Source of the DNA: a virus
Direction: 5' to 3' (one strand)
Virus record (IMG/VR): IMGVR_UViG_3300035701_000074
Location: 1-44,764 of that record
DNA: 44,764 nt
Made by a program: the position numbers and the translations under genes. Positions 31,797-38,450 of the stretch are shown in pieces. Each line of letters begins with the position of its first letter. Position 1 is the first letter of the stretch. Below the pieces are notes generated by a model. That model was not told the origin of the DNA. It worked only from the letters and a program-made list of their open reading frames with translations, and did no database searches.

Positions 31797-31987
31797 TGCC
31801 TGCCCTGACAGGATTCGAACCCGATTTGTAGATATTAGTCTATTCTGAGGTTACTCTGAGTTCTTTCGTCCTTCCAACGGCTGGAATATTAAGAGGTAAT
31901 GAGCCTCTCTATCTTTTGGGATAGTTCCATCTATTCCGATAACTTTGGACACCACTGCGTTTTCGCCAGAACGCCACAGGGCAGGCA
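31797..31987 (-). ncRNA. tRNA-like structured RNA, 191 nt
   Basis: Read on the minus strand, TGCCTGCCCTG (31987-31977) pairs with CAGGGCAGGCA (31807-31797), 11 bp. Then comes GCGTT/AACGC (31970-31974 with 31957-31961) with loop CTGGCGAA, like a D arm. At the other end lies a T arm, CGGG-TTCGAAT-CCTG, one base before the long stem, as in tRNA. Between them, instead of about 25 bases, are about 130: GGAATA/TATTCC encloses two hairpins, CTATC/GATAG and AGAGG/CCTCT, the latter with loop CTCATTA, which equals a CAU anticodon loop in size. It is not a plain tRNA. The arms were found by hand, without energy calculation. No coding frame crosses it. Confidence 0.6.
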
Positions 31988-32010
31988 TTTATTTTATTAA
32001 AACATTCTTG

Positions 32011-32038
32011 TCTTCAAAAATTGAATTTGATAATGTAA
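32011..32038 (-). repeat. palindromic intergenic element, copy A
   Basis: On the minus strand this reads ACATTATCAAATTCAATTT then TTGAAGA, matching the first part of the element at 43498-43532 with three differences in 26 bases. It lies directly after the hairpin that ends the gene at 32081, and ahead of the tRNA-like RNA. It may be an operator or processing site. Confidence 0.55.
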
Positions 32039-32085
32039 TTAAAAAAGGAAGCTATTTGATATAATAACTTCCTTTATTAATTACA
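32034..32085 (-). terminator. stem-loop after the 32081 gene
   Basis: TGTAATTAA (32034-32042) pairs with TTAATTACA (32077-32085) and AAAGGAAG (32044-32051) with CTTCCTTT (32068-32075), a 17 bp stem with one mismatch and a 16-base loop. It overlaps the last codons of the gene ending at 32081. In minus-strand direction it is followed by an A/T-rich stretch. It probably ends or attenuates early transcription before the tRNA-like RNA. Confidence 0.6.
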
Positions 32086-32338
32086 CTATTTTTATATACT
32101 CTCCAACATATACTTGAAATTGCCCCTCATTTGTTATTGCATACCCGTGCCCTTCTTTTATACGCTTAACAAACTGTAAGCGTGTTAGTGCTGGCTCATC
32201 AGATGCGCCCCACCCACTTTTGTCTACAAAGTGTTCATCTATCAACTCCCACCCTTTTATTTTCTTTTCACCCTTAAAATTAGGGCAGGAAAAAACGTTA
32301 GGGTCACAGTCAAAACCAGCAACAAATGGTTCTTTCAT
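32081..32338 (-). CDS. small early protein of unknown function
   Basis: 85 residues: VAGFDCDPNVFSCPNFKGEKK, then KGWELIDEHFVDKSGWGASD and EPALTRLQFVKRIKEGHGYAI, ending in FQVYVGEYIKIV. The C-terminal part is reminiscent of phage proteins in which a tryptophan and glycine-rich domain binds nucleic acid, but no family is assigned. Starts after AAAAAGGAGGAA. Confidence 0.6.
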   Translation of the reverse strand: MKEPFVAGFDCDPNVFSCPNFKGEKKIKGWELIDEHFVDKSGWGASDEPALTRLQFVKRIKEGHGYAITNEGQFQVYVGEYIKIV

Positions 32339-32352
32339 TTAGTTCCTCCTTT

Positions 32353-32508
32353 TTATTTAATTATAACCTGACTAATTATTAAATACACAATACCACTTAC
32401 ACTCACGATAAATAATAGATACCATACTATCCACGAGTTATCTTTTTTAGCTGTTGGCATCTTTTTCGTTATGTATTTACTTTCAAACTCACTCCATTTT
32501 GGTCTCAT
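32353..32508 (-). CDS. 51-residue membrane protein
   Basis: A frame from ATG 32508 after GAGGAGTTAGATAAA. A charged, basic N-terminus (MRPKWSEFESKYITKKMPT) is followed by one transmembrane helix (WYLLFIVSVSGIVYLIIS). Its start lies inside the end of the upstream gene, a sign of coupled translation. Small early membrane proteins sometimes block superinfection; here that is only a possibility. Confidence 0.55.
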   Translation of the reverse strand: MRPKWSEFESKYITKKMPTAKKDNSWIVWYLLFIVSVSGIVYLIISQVIIK

Positions 32509-32845
32509 TTTTATCTAACTCCTCGTCTTCTTTTACATAAGATAACCCATATTTAATGTACAACTCTTCAACTACATAAGCCCTTGCAATATTGTCTAAT
32601 TCTTTTAATAGTTTAAATATTAGTTTAGTTTTTTCTTTTAATATATCACCTGCTTTAATGAGAGTTGAATACTCTTGCCCTTTTCCTAAACCTAGACCTA
32701 CTCCTACCTCATCATAGCACTTAGTACACATTAATGCCCACGGTCCAGAAATAGTTTTACCATCTATAAACTTATTAGTAATAGGTTGTTGACATAAATC
32801 ACATACTTCTGGCATTACACCGTGCCATACTTTTTCAGTTTTCAT
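32489..32845 (-). CDS. zinc-binding early protein
   Basis: 118 residues. VCDLCQQPIT (residues about 12-21) and WALMCTKCYDEVGVG give two CxxC pairs as in a treble-clef or zinc-ribbon motif, followed by a glycine-rich turn (GLGLGKGQ) and helical C-terminal part. This layout with a terminal acidic helix is common in uncharacterised phage early genes. Ribosome site GGAGGTAAATAAAA. Function unknown. Confidence 0.65.
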   Translation of the reverse strand: MKTEKVWHGVMPEVCDLCQQPITNKFIDGKTISGPWALMCTKCYDEVGVGLGLGKGQEYSTLIKAGDILKEKTKLIFKLLKELDNIARAYVVEELYIKYGLSYVKEDEELDKNETKME

Positions 32846-32866
32846 TTTTATTTACCTCCATTTAAT

Positions 32867-33007
32867 TTATTTTAATGGTGTTCTTATCGAGACTTCTTTC
32901 AGTAATTCGTTAACAATATCATTCAAATCGTGCTTTAATAATACAAACTCGTTTAATATCGCTGTGAACGCTTTTTTTAATTGTTCTTTTTTATTTAATT
33001 CTGTCAT
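32867..33007 (-). CDS. 46-residue helical protein
   Basis: A frame of 46 codons after GGAGGTTAAATTAA, a very strong ribosome site. It reads MTELNKKEQLKKAFTAILNE, then VLLKHDLNDIVNELLKEVS, a pure helical protein with leucine spacing compatible with a coiled coil. It fills the gap between two longer genes and shares the operon direction. Unrecognised. Confidence 0.6.
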   Translation of the reverse strand: MTELNKKEQLKKAFTAILNEFVLLKHDLNDIVNELLKEVSIRTPLK

Positions 33008-33355
33008 TTAATTTAACCTCCATTTATGTGTGTCCTCTATTATGTCTTCTATCTCATAGGAAATATTATCTAATTCTTCCTCAAAGTGGTCAAAATCTCC
33101 GTCTTTTAGTTCTTTAAACGCAGATAGTAATTTTACCAATGGCTCTTCATTTTTAACCCCTTCTGGATTAGCCCCAATAGCTAAACAAATCGCATCTCTT
33201 GCGGCTGTAATATGTGTTAAATCATACGAGATTAGAGCAATTTCATCTGTTAGTTTATCATCTTCAACTGTTAGTTTGTCACCTAAAATACGTTCTTTTG
33301 CATTATCAAGCATCTTAATAACTGTATCTAATATCTCTGTATTAGTTAATTTCAT
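33008..33355 (-). CDS. small acidic early protein
   Basis: 115 residues, helical and acidic, especially at the end (KDGDFDHFEEELDNISYEIED). It includes LDTVIKMLDNAKERILGDKL and AARDAICLAIGANPEGVKN. AAAAGGGGGTAAATTAA precedes the ATG, and its start overlaps the gene before it by 14 bases. A small protein inhibitor or chaperone is possible, but no family is known. Confidence 0.6.
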   Translation of the reverse strand: MKLTNTEILDTVIKMLDNAKERILGDKLTVEDDKLTDEIALISYDLTHITAARDAICLAIGANPEGVKNEEPLVKLLSAFKELKDGDFDHFEEELDNISYEIEDIIEDTHKWRLN

Positions 33356-33653
33356 TTAATTTACCCCCTTTTAATATAATTTCAATATCATTAAAGTCAC
33401 ATAAGTTTCCAGCACCTATTATGTTAAGAACATCCTCTAAACTGTTCCCCTCTAATATATCAAACAATCTTTTAATCTTACCAATTTCATTAGTCATTCT
33501 ATCTATAGGCCATTTTTCATCCGTTTTAATTTCTTCTACATCAATTTTATTTATGTTACTTTTTATATATGTTAATATATTTTGTAGTGCAACTTTCATT
33601 TCCTCAGTCATTGTTCCTTCCTTATAAGGTTTGTATTTAATTTTGCTTGTCAT
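33342..33653 (-). CDS. small early protein
   Basis: 103 residues: MTSKIKYKPYKEGTMTEEMKV, then helices with NILTYIKSNINKIDVEEIK and MTNEIGKIKRLFDILEGNSLE, and a last part NLCDFNDIEIILKGGKLNEIN. The ribosome site AAAAAGGGGGTGATAATAA is directly before the start. It is the last gene before the long A/T-rich gap to 34160. Unrecognised. Confidence 0.55.
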   Translation of the reverse strand: MTSKIKYKPYKEGTMTEEMKVALQNILTYIKSNINKIDVEEIKTDEKWPIDRMTNEIGKIKRLFDILEGNSLEDVLNIIGAGNLCDFNDIEIILKGGKLNEIN

Positions 33654-34160
<507 letters not shown>

Positions 34161-34505
34161 TTACTGTTTATCTAACTTTTCTAAATATGCTTTGATTTTT
34201 AGTGTCTTTTCCTCATCGTAACCTTTAGCTCTAATTAGTTTTTCTAATGGGTCAGTTTTAGGTTTGTCCCAATTCCTTGCTATGTTTTGACATCTGACAA
34301 GATGATTTGCACAAGCTAACGTTTCAATTTGCTCTTGTGTTAAATATTGTTTCATAGTCTCTATACCTGAAAAAATCATTTTAGCAGTTGGTATTTTTAC
34401 TCCATCAATGTTTTTAAAAACTGTTACTTCTTGACCATCTTTGTATTTTAGTTCTCTTGCACTGACTGAAATCTGCACTCTACCAGCATTATATAATTCT
34501 GCCAT
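34161..34505 (-). CDS. small early protein
   Basis: 114 residues from the ATG at 34505, which has AGAAGGGAG nine bases ahead; the frame is open from 34526. It has a beta-type start (AGRVQISVSARELKYKDGQEVTVF), then a helix region (ETMKQYLTQEQIETLACANH) and a lysine-rich end (LIRAKGYDEEKTLKIKAYLEKL). Unrecognised. It is one of the first early genes and may act on the host. Confidence 0.6.
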   Translation of the reverse strand: MAELYNAGRVQISVSARELKYKDGQEVTVFKNIDGVKIPTAKMIFSGIETMKQYLTQEQIETLACANHLVRCQNIARNWDKPKTDPLEKLIRAKGYDEEKTLKIKAYLEKLDKQ

Positions 34506-34567
34506 TTTAATATACTCCCTTCTCATTATTTTTATAGTGTGAACGTTTTACAAGTTAGCTATTAATT

Positions 34568-34723
34568 TTATGTTAATAAGCTTTTAATATCTTTTAATAA
34601 CAGGTTAATAGTTTTTCCTAATATCTTTTCATTATTAGAATTGCATATAATATCAAGTTCCATACATAACATATTGACTAATATAATTCTAAAACATCTT
34701 TTTAGTTCTTTTTGATTTTTCAT
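34568..34723 (-). CDS. 51-residue helical protein
   Basis: The ATG at 34723 overlaps the stop of the upstream gene as ATGA. The product is helical and lysine/leucine-rich (MKNQKELKRCFRIILVNMLC, then a second half ending in LLLKDIKSLL). It is the second gene of the early transcript. No family is recognised. Confidence 0.5.
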   Translation of the reverse strand: MKNQKELKRCFRIILVNMLCMELDIICNSNNEKILGKTINLLLKDIKSLLT

Positions 34724-34929
34724 ATGTTTTTAACCTCATTCAATAATAAAGCAATGCGATTAACATTACATTTTTTTAAAGGTAACATATCATAACTTAA
34801 CTTATGCTCACGACAAAAATTGATAATGTTATCTTTTTCTTGTGTATTTTTAGCGAGTAACCTTTTACTACGAAATTTTAGTGTATAATCCTTTAGACTT
34901 TTTTTAGTAATAAAAAATAGATTTTTCAT
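34720..34929 (-). CDS. first early gene, small basic protein
   Basis: 69 residues, basic: MKNLFFITKKSLKDYTLKFRS, then KRLLAKNTQEKDNIINFCREH and a C-terminal helix (KCNVNRIALLLNEVKN). It is the nearest gene to the strong leftward promoter at 35006-35034, with AGAGGTTTAAACTA before the start. Such first genes often encode host-takeover or regulatory proteins. The family is not recognised. Confidence 0.55.
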   Translation of the reverse strand: MKNLFFITKKSLKDYTLKFRSKRLLAKNTQEKDNIINFCREHKLSYDMLPLKKCNVNRIALLLNEVKNI

Positions 34930-35005
34930 TAGTTTAAACCTCTTTTTTAAATTTTCAAAATACTGATGTTAAAAAACTATACTTATTTTCCTCCTCTTAA
35001 TTAAG

Positions 35006-35034
35006 ATTATACTCTTATTACTTATAAATGTCAA
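35006..35034 (-). promoter_or_regulatory. consensus leftward promoter
   Basis: On the minus strand TTGACA (35034-35029) and TATAAT (35011-35006) are separated by exactly 17 bases, a perfect consensus for the main bacterial sigma factor. The first early gene starts about 77 bases further. GAGGAGG (34990-34996) in the leader has no good start after it and may be a chance ribosome site. Confidence 0.85.
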
Positions 35035-35107
35035 TAGTTTTTATGAAATAAATGTAATCATTTTTAATATGTTTTTATTATTACATATGTAGATGTTATC
35101 ATATATA

Positions 35108-35375
35108 ATAAACAAATGTTTGTTAAAAGGTTAGCACTAAACTTTTAGTTAGATTAAACCTAACAATTATAAACGTTTGTTTGTAGTAATATTATATATG
35201 AATATATGTTTATACGTTCATATGTTAATTAATGTTATTAATAAACAAGTGTTTGATGATAACTTATGTTAGCTAATGATAGCAGATGATAACAGCCCTT
35301 TGACCCCCGCAATTTTGATAAAGGCATTCCTAAAATACGCATCAAATTTTCAATTCTATAAACAAATGTTCGTTT
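35108..35375. repeat. dispersed palindromic sites (ATAAACAAxTGTTTGTT type)
   Basis: Four related sites lie at about 35109-35124 (AACAAATGTTTGTT, perfect arms), 35170-35183 (AAACGTTTGTTTG, shortened), 35242-35257 (AAACAAGTGTTTGAT) and 35360-35376 (AAACAAATGTTCGTTTT). Three share ATAAACAA. Regular occurrence in a control region suggests binding sites for a repressor or an origin protein. The protein is unknown. Confidence 0.55.
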
Positions 35376-35380
35376 TGTAA

Positions 35381-35440
35381 TCACTGCAATATCTTGCATG
35401 TTACTGCAACATTTTGCAATTATTGTAAAAACTTGCGTAG
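35381..35440. repeat. three tandem 20 bp repeats upstream of the late promoter
   Basis: Three units of exactly 20 bases: TCACTGCAATATCTTGCATG, TTACTGCAACATTTTGCAAT and TATTGTAAAAACTTGCGTAG, with 12 or more identities between the first two and a shared TGCAAxATxTTGCA palindrome decaying in the third. They end five bases before the late promoter -35 box. The period of two DNA turns puts bound proteins on one helix face, as expected of activator sites or origin iterons. Confidence 0.65.
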
Positions 35441-35445
35441 AATAC

Positions 35446-35474
35446 TTGACATCTTATAAATAGTATGTTATTAT
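35446..35474 (+). promoter_or_regulatory. rightward promoter for the late operon
   Basis: TTGACA (35446-35451) and TATTAT (35469-35474) with 17 bases between them, directly after the three 20 bp repeats. A TATAAT at 35472-35477 would give spacing 20 and is less likely. It serves the terminase, portal and capsid genes. The adjacency of the repeats suggests control of timing. Confidence 0.8.
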
Positions 35475-35521
35475 AATATATGAATATATATTAATATATC
35501 ATCAGTTTAATATTCAAATAA

Positions 35522-35544
35522 TTGAAAATTCAAATTGAATTCAA
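35522..35544. promoter_or_regulatory. adjacent palindromes in the late leader
   Basis: TTGAAAATTCAA (35522-35533) and TTGAATTCAA (35535-35544) lie side by side in the leader between late promoter and first gene. The same cores appear at 33759, 33845 and within the intergenic elements at 32011, 37573 and 43498. They are candidates for an operator. Confidence 0.5.
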
Positions 35545-35592
35545 CAAACATATTAATACCAAAAGATAAATTAACTATTATAGGAGATTTTG

Positions 35593-36054
35593 ATGGGAGC
35601 AAAACAAGTAAAGAAAATAACCTCACGTTATCGTGAGATAATGCGTAGATTAATATGTGGTGATGCACCTGTTGATATTAAAAGAGATATTCGCATGTCT
35701 GATGTTAATTTCTCTATTGTAACTAACTCAGAATTATTTCTTGCAGAAAAAGAGAAAATGGAGAAAGAGATAAGAGATGGGCTTATTAAAAAACTTGGTG
35801 AAGATAGAGTACTTAAACCTGTTGATAAGATACTTGAGAATGCAGTTGAAGAAGCAGCACGTATGGATGTAAGGTTAATGCAAAGTGGTTCAGAACGTGT
35901 TCGACGTGATTGTGCTTGGGACATAATGAATAGACGTGGTTACAAGCCTAAAGAACATTATGAAGTAGAAGGTGCAGTAGTGCTAAAAGGTGAAATTGCG
36001 GAGAACGTAAAGAAAGCTCTGGAGGATATTAATTCTGATGGGACAAAGAAATGA
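35593..36054 (+). CDS. terminase small subunit-like protein
   Basis: 153 residues from the ATG at 35593, with AGGAGA five bases ahead; a TTG at 35590 is also in frame. It is helical with a basic DNA-binding-like start (KQVKKITSRYREIMRRLIC, IKRDIRMSDVNFS) and an acidic C-terminus. Position directly before the large subunit, with overlapping genes (36038-36054), and size fit the small terminase that recognises the packaging site. Its sequence family is not identified by eye. Confidence 0.6.
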   Translation: MGAKQVKKITSRYREIMRRLICGDAPVDIKRDIRMSDVNFSIVTNSELFLAEKEKMEKEIRDGLIKKLGEDRVLKPVDKILENAVEEAARMDVRLMQSGSERVRRDCAWDIMNRRGYKPKEHYEVEGAVVLKGEIAENVKKALEDINSDGTKK

Positions 36055-37564
36055 GTTAGCAGAATTAGGTCTTCAGAGCTTTTATTTTTTCTCACGTGGT
36101 ATTATAGGTAAAGATTACATGATTAAGCCTGTACACTTGCCTTTATGTAATTTTTTACAGGATGAAAAAATATTACGTAAGCTTGTGATATTACCTCGTT
36201 CTTTTTTAAAATCAACACTCGGTTGTATATGTTTACCAATATGGTTAGCATTACATAATCCAGACATAAGGATACTTATTGTATGTAATATAATAGATAA
36301 TGCAATGAACCATATTCGGCAAATAAAAGCTATATTTGAGACAAATGATTTGTTTAGAGGTCTATATCCAGATATAATACCTAATACAAAAAAAGTACGT
36401 TGGAGTGACCATGCAGTTGAAGTAAACAGAACCATGGGTTGGGGAGAGGCAACATTTAATGCAGCAGGTCTGGGTACTAATATAGTATCTACACATTTTG
36501 ACGTAATCATAATGGATGACATCTTGACTGGCAAGAAAGATTCAGTGACTAAAGAAGAGTTAATGCCATCTGTATTAGAAATAGGACGTGCAATAGGTTG
36601 GTATAAGTTGTCTATGTCTTTGTTGGATACACCATCAAGAGGAAGGGTTTTATATCTCGGTACTCCATGGGCACTGCATGATGTAGTAGATTACATAATG
36701 AATGAAGATGGAACATTCTCTTCTTTTACACAAAATGTTTATGTTAATGGCGGATATAATAAAGATGCTGGTAATGAGACACCAATATATCCAGAACGTT
36801 TTAATAAAGACGATTTAGCACTTATCAAAAAAGTTCAAGGTTCTTATATATATGCTTCTCAGTACTTGTTAAGACCGTTACCAGCTGAGAGAATGATATT
36901 TAAGTCAGAGTATATACAGTATTTTGAACATCTACCAAACGTTCCGTATTATGTATTTACATATGTAGACCCAGCAATATCAGCAAAAAAAGCAGCACAT
37001 AATACGGCAATAGTAACGATAGCAAGAACTTATGACAATAGGGTATATGTAATAGATTTGTTTAGAGAAAAAGGCATTTCTCCAAATAAATTGCTTACGG
37101 AGATATTTAGAATACATAGAAAATACAAACCTATGTTTATAGCAGTAGAGTCAGTAGCTTATCAAGAGTCTATAGGAATGAATTTAAAAGACAAGATGAA
37201 AGAAGATAATTATTTCTTTTCGATTAGAGCTGACGTGCCTACTGGTGATGACTCTAAAGATACTAGAATACGTGCAATGCAACCAAGATTTGAAGCAATG
37301 GGTGTGTGGATTAAACAATGGATGTCAGGTATTGAAACGGAGTTATTGGAGTATCAGGGTGTTCAAGAGAGCCCTTATGTTGATGCTATTGATGCGCTTT
37401 CTGGTGCTATACGTTTATCAAGTTGTCCACAACCACCACAGGAATTGGTTAAAACGGAAGAGACTATGGCGGACATATTAGCACAATTAAGAAAGGCAAG
37501 AGGATTTAACTTACCGTTTGAAAAACAGTATGCAGCAATGAGTGCACCGAGAGAGAAAACATAA
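36038..37564 (+). CDS. terminase large subunit
   Basis: 508 residues, the DNA packaging motor and nuclease. The ATPase shows LPRSFLKST (about 52-60), a Walker A form common in phage terminases, and FDVIIMDDILT (about 150-160) as Walker B. The nuclease half has TYVDPAISAKKAA (first aspartate about 310), FIAVESVAYQE and DAIDALSGAIRL (last aspartate about 455), in the order of the RNase H-like nuclease domain. TPWALHDVVDYI is the coupling motif region. GGAGGATATTAATTCTG precedes the ATG inside the small subunit gene. A very secure call. Confidence 0.92.
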   Translation: MGQRNELAELGLQSFYFFSRGIIGKDYMIKPVHLPLCNFLQDEKILRKLVILPRSFLKSTLGCICLPIWLALHNPDIRILIVCNIIDNAMNHIRQIKAIFETNDLFRGLYPDIIPNTKKVRWSDHAVEVNRTMGWGEATFNAAGLGTNIVSTHFDVIIMDDILTGKKDSVTKEELMPSVLEIGRAIGWYKLSMSLLDTPSRGRVLYLGTPWALHDVVDYIMNEDGTFSSFTQNVYVNGGYNKDAGNETPIYPERFNKDDLALIKKVQGSYIYASQYLLRPLPAERMIFKSEYIQYFEHLPNVPYYVFTYVDPAISAKKAAHNTAIVTIARTYDNRVYVIDLFREKGISPNKLLTEIFRIHRKYKPMFIAVESVAYQESIGMNLKDKMKEDNYFFSIRADVPTGDDSKDTRIRAMQPRFEAMGVWIKQWMSGIETELLEYQGVQESPYVDAIDALSGAIRLSSCPQPPQELVKTEETMADILAQLRKARGFNLPFEKQYAAMSAPREKT

Positions 37565-37572
37565 AATTAAAT

Positions 37573-37607
37573 ACAATATCAATTTCAAAATTTGAACTTA
37601 ATAATGT
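37573..37607. repeat. palindromic intergenic element, copy B
   Basis: ACAATATCA (37573-37581), then ATTTCAAAATTTGAA (core TTCAAAATTTGAA, 37584-37596), then TTAATAATGT (37598-37607). The 17-base core ATCAATTTCAAAATTTG is identical to copy C at 43504-43520. It begins nine bases after the terminase stop. The right arm is imperfect. Confidence 0.65.
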
Positions 37608-37622
37608 GATAATAGGTGTCGT

Positions 37623-37702
37623 CTATACAGTCGATTTACATATTGTAAATCTATATGTGCTGTATGGTACGGGAGGCCACATACGTCGGGTGGGGAGTGG
37701 CT
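37623..37702 (+). ncRNA. structured leader RNA between terminase and portal genes
   Basis: Two strong helices and one smaller follow each other: CTATACAG (37623-37630) with CTGTATGG (37660-37667); inside it GATTTACA (37633-37640) with TGTAAATC (37644-37651), perfect with a three-base loop; then GGCCAC (37675-37680) with GTGGCT (37697-37702) around a G-rich loop. It does not look like a terminator (no T-run). It could be a leader, RNA cleavage site or packaging site next to the terminase genes. Not recognised as a known RNA. Confidence 0.45.
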
Positions 37703-37730
37703 AAGCAAATATTTATAGGAGGAACATGTC

Positions 37731-38009
37731 ATGAAAAAGTCAGACCCGTTAGGGTGCTATGAAACAAATGGAGTAATACGTGATGGACACTGTGGTATCG
37801 TATCTGCGGTGTTCTTTTCAAAAGTAGTTGATACAGAGATAATTCTTTATGATAGCAACGAAGGTGCTTTCGGCGATGAACTACTACACGTGTATTTAAG
37901 TTGTAGTACATGTGTCTTTACTCCATCTAAAGCAAAAGCAGTTAGTAATGGGGTTTACCTAGAAATTGTAAGTGGTGAAGGTGGGGTCATTTTAGATATT
38001 GAACCCTAA
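37731..38009 (+). CDS. small structural module protein, diverged copy 5
   Basis: 92 residues. It follows the same layout as the tandem modules at 248-1400: GCYETNGVI, then SKVVDTEIILYDSNEGAF, a core KAKAVSNGVYLEIVSGEGGV, where YDS, GVYLEI and the glycine turn align with YDE, GIYxxW and GTGT. It is more diverged and lies before the portal gene. Starts after ATAGGAGGAAC. A minor head protein is suggested; the relationship is by pattern only. Confidence 0.5.
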   Translation: MKKSDPLGCYETNGVIRDGHCGIVSAVFFSKVVDTEIILYDSNEGAFGDELLHVYLSCSTCVFTPSKAKAVSNGVYLEIVSGEGGVILDIEP

Positions 38010-38028
38010 GTAGAAAGGAGATAATATA

Positions 38029-38229
38029 ATGATAACTCATATTAAATTAAATAGGGATATCATAATTCCAAAAGGAACTATTTTTAATTTAATGGATGGT
38101 AACACCACTTTTTACAAAGGTGCTAATTATAAAACTTCTATTGATATTAACAAAGATAATTGTGGTAGTCTAATTATTGGTACAGACATTGATGAAAAAT
38201 TTGATGTCGTTGGAGAACAGGGTGAGTAG
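38029..38229 (+). CDS. small head-region protein
   Basis: 66 residues, beta-rich: MITHIKLNRDIIIPKGTIFNL, then YKGANYKTSIDINKDNCGSLI. Starts after GAAAGGAGATAATATA. The IIIPKGTIF strand pattern resembles small phage stabiliser or capsid accessory proteins, without clear family. It is one of three small genes between terminase and portal. Confidence 0.5.
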   Translation: MITHIKLNRDIIIPKGTIFNLMDGNTTFYKGANYKTSIDINKDNCGSLIIGTDIDEKFDVVGEQGE

Positions 38230-38243
38230 AAGGAGATAATGTT

Positions 38244-38450
38244 ATGCCATTAAAAAAAGGAAGTGGTCAAGGTACTATATCAAGTAATATAGCAGAGTGC
38301 ATAAAAAGTTATAAAGAAAAAGGAACTATAGGCAATACGAAACCAGGAAATATGGCGCATGCAAGACAGATATGTGCAGCTGCTGCGTATTCAAGTGCTA
38401 AGAAGTCATCTACACATAAGTCATTACTTAATAAGTTGAAGGAGAAGTAA
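38244..38450 (+). CDS. small basic head-region protein
   Basis: 68 residues, basic: MPLKKGSGQGTISSNIAECI, then KSYKEKGTIGNTKPGNMAHARQ and AAAAYSSAKKSSTHKSLLNKLK. This corresponds to a common type of tiny phage protein (MPLKxGxSxxTIxxNI) encoded near portal and capsid genes; its role is not known. The stop overlaps the start of the portal gene by one base (TAATG). Ribosome site AAGGAGATAATGTT. Confidence 0.65.
   Translation: MPLKKGSGQGTISSNIAECIKSYKEKGTIGNTKPGNMAHARQICAAAAYSSAKKSSTHKSLLNKLKEK

Larger units (their letters stand above)
34930..35592. promoter_or_regulatory. divergent control region
   Basis: 663 bases between the leftward early operon and the rightward late operon. It has promoters on both strands, a set of AACAAATGTTTGTT-type palindromes, three 20 bp tandem repeats and TTGAA...TTCAA palindromes, all listed separately. 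GATGATAAC occurs three times close together (35257-35295). No gene was found in it. Confidence 0.7.

Noticed and set aside
31797-31987. Ordinary tRNA-Trp with CCA anticodon, or tRNA with group I or archaeal intron
   Set aside because: GTCCAAA after the D-like arm could be read as a CCA anticodon loop, but no matching 3' half of the anticodon stem follows. An intron of about 110 bases is too short for group I, and no archaeal features exist in this genome.
31797-31987. tmRNA
   Set aside because: Too short, no tag reading frame with a resume codon, and the 5' end lacks the usual tmRNA sequence.
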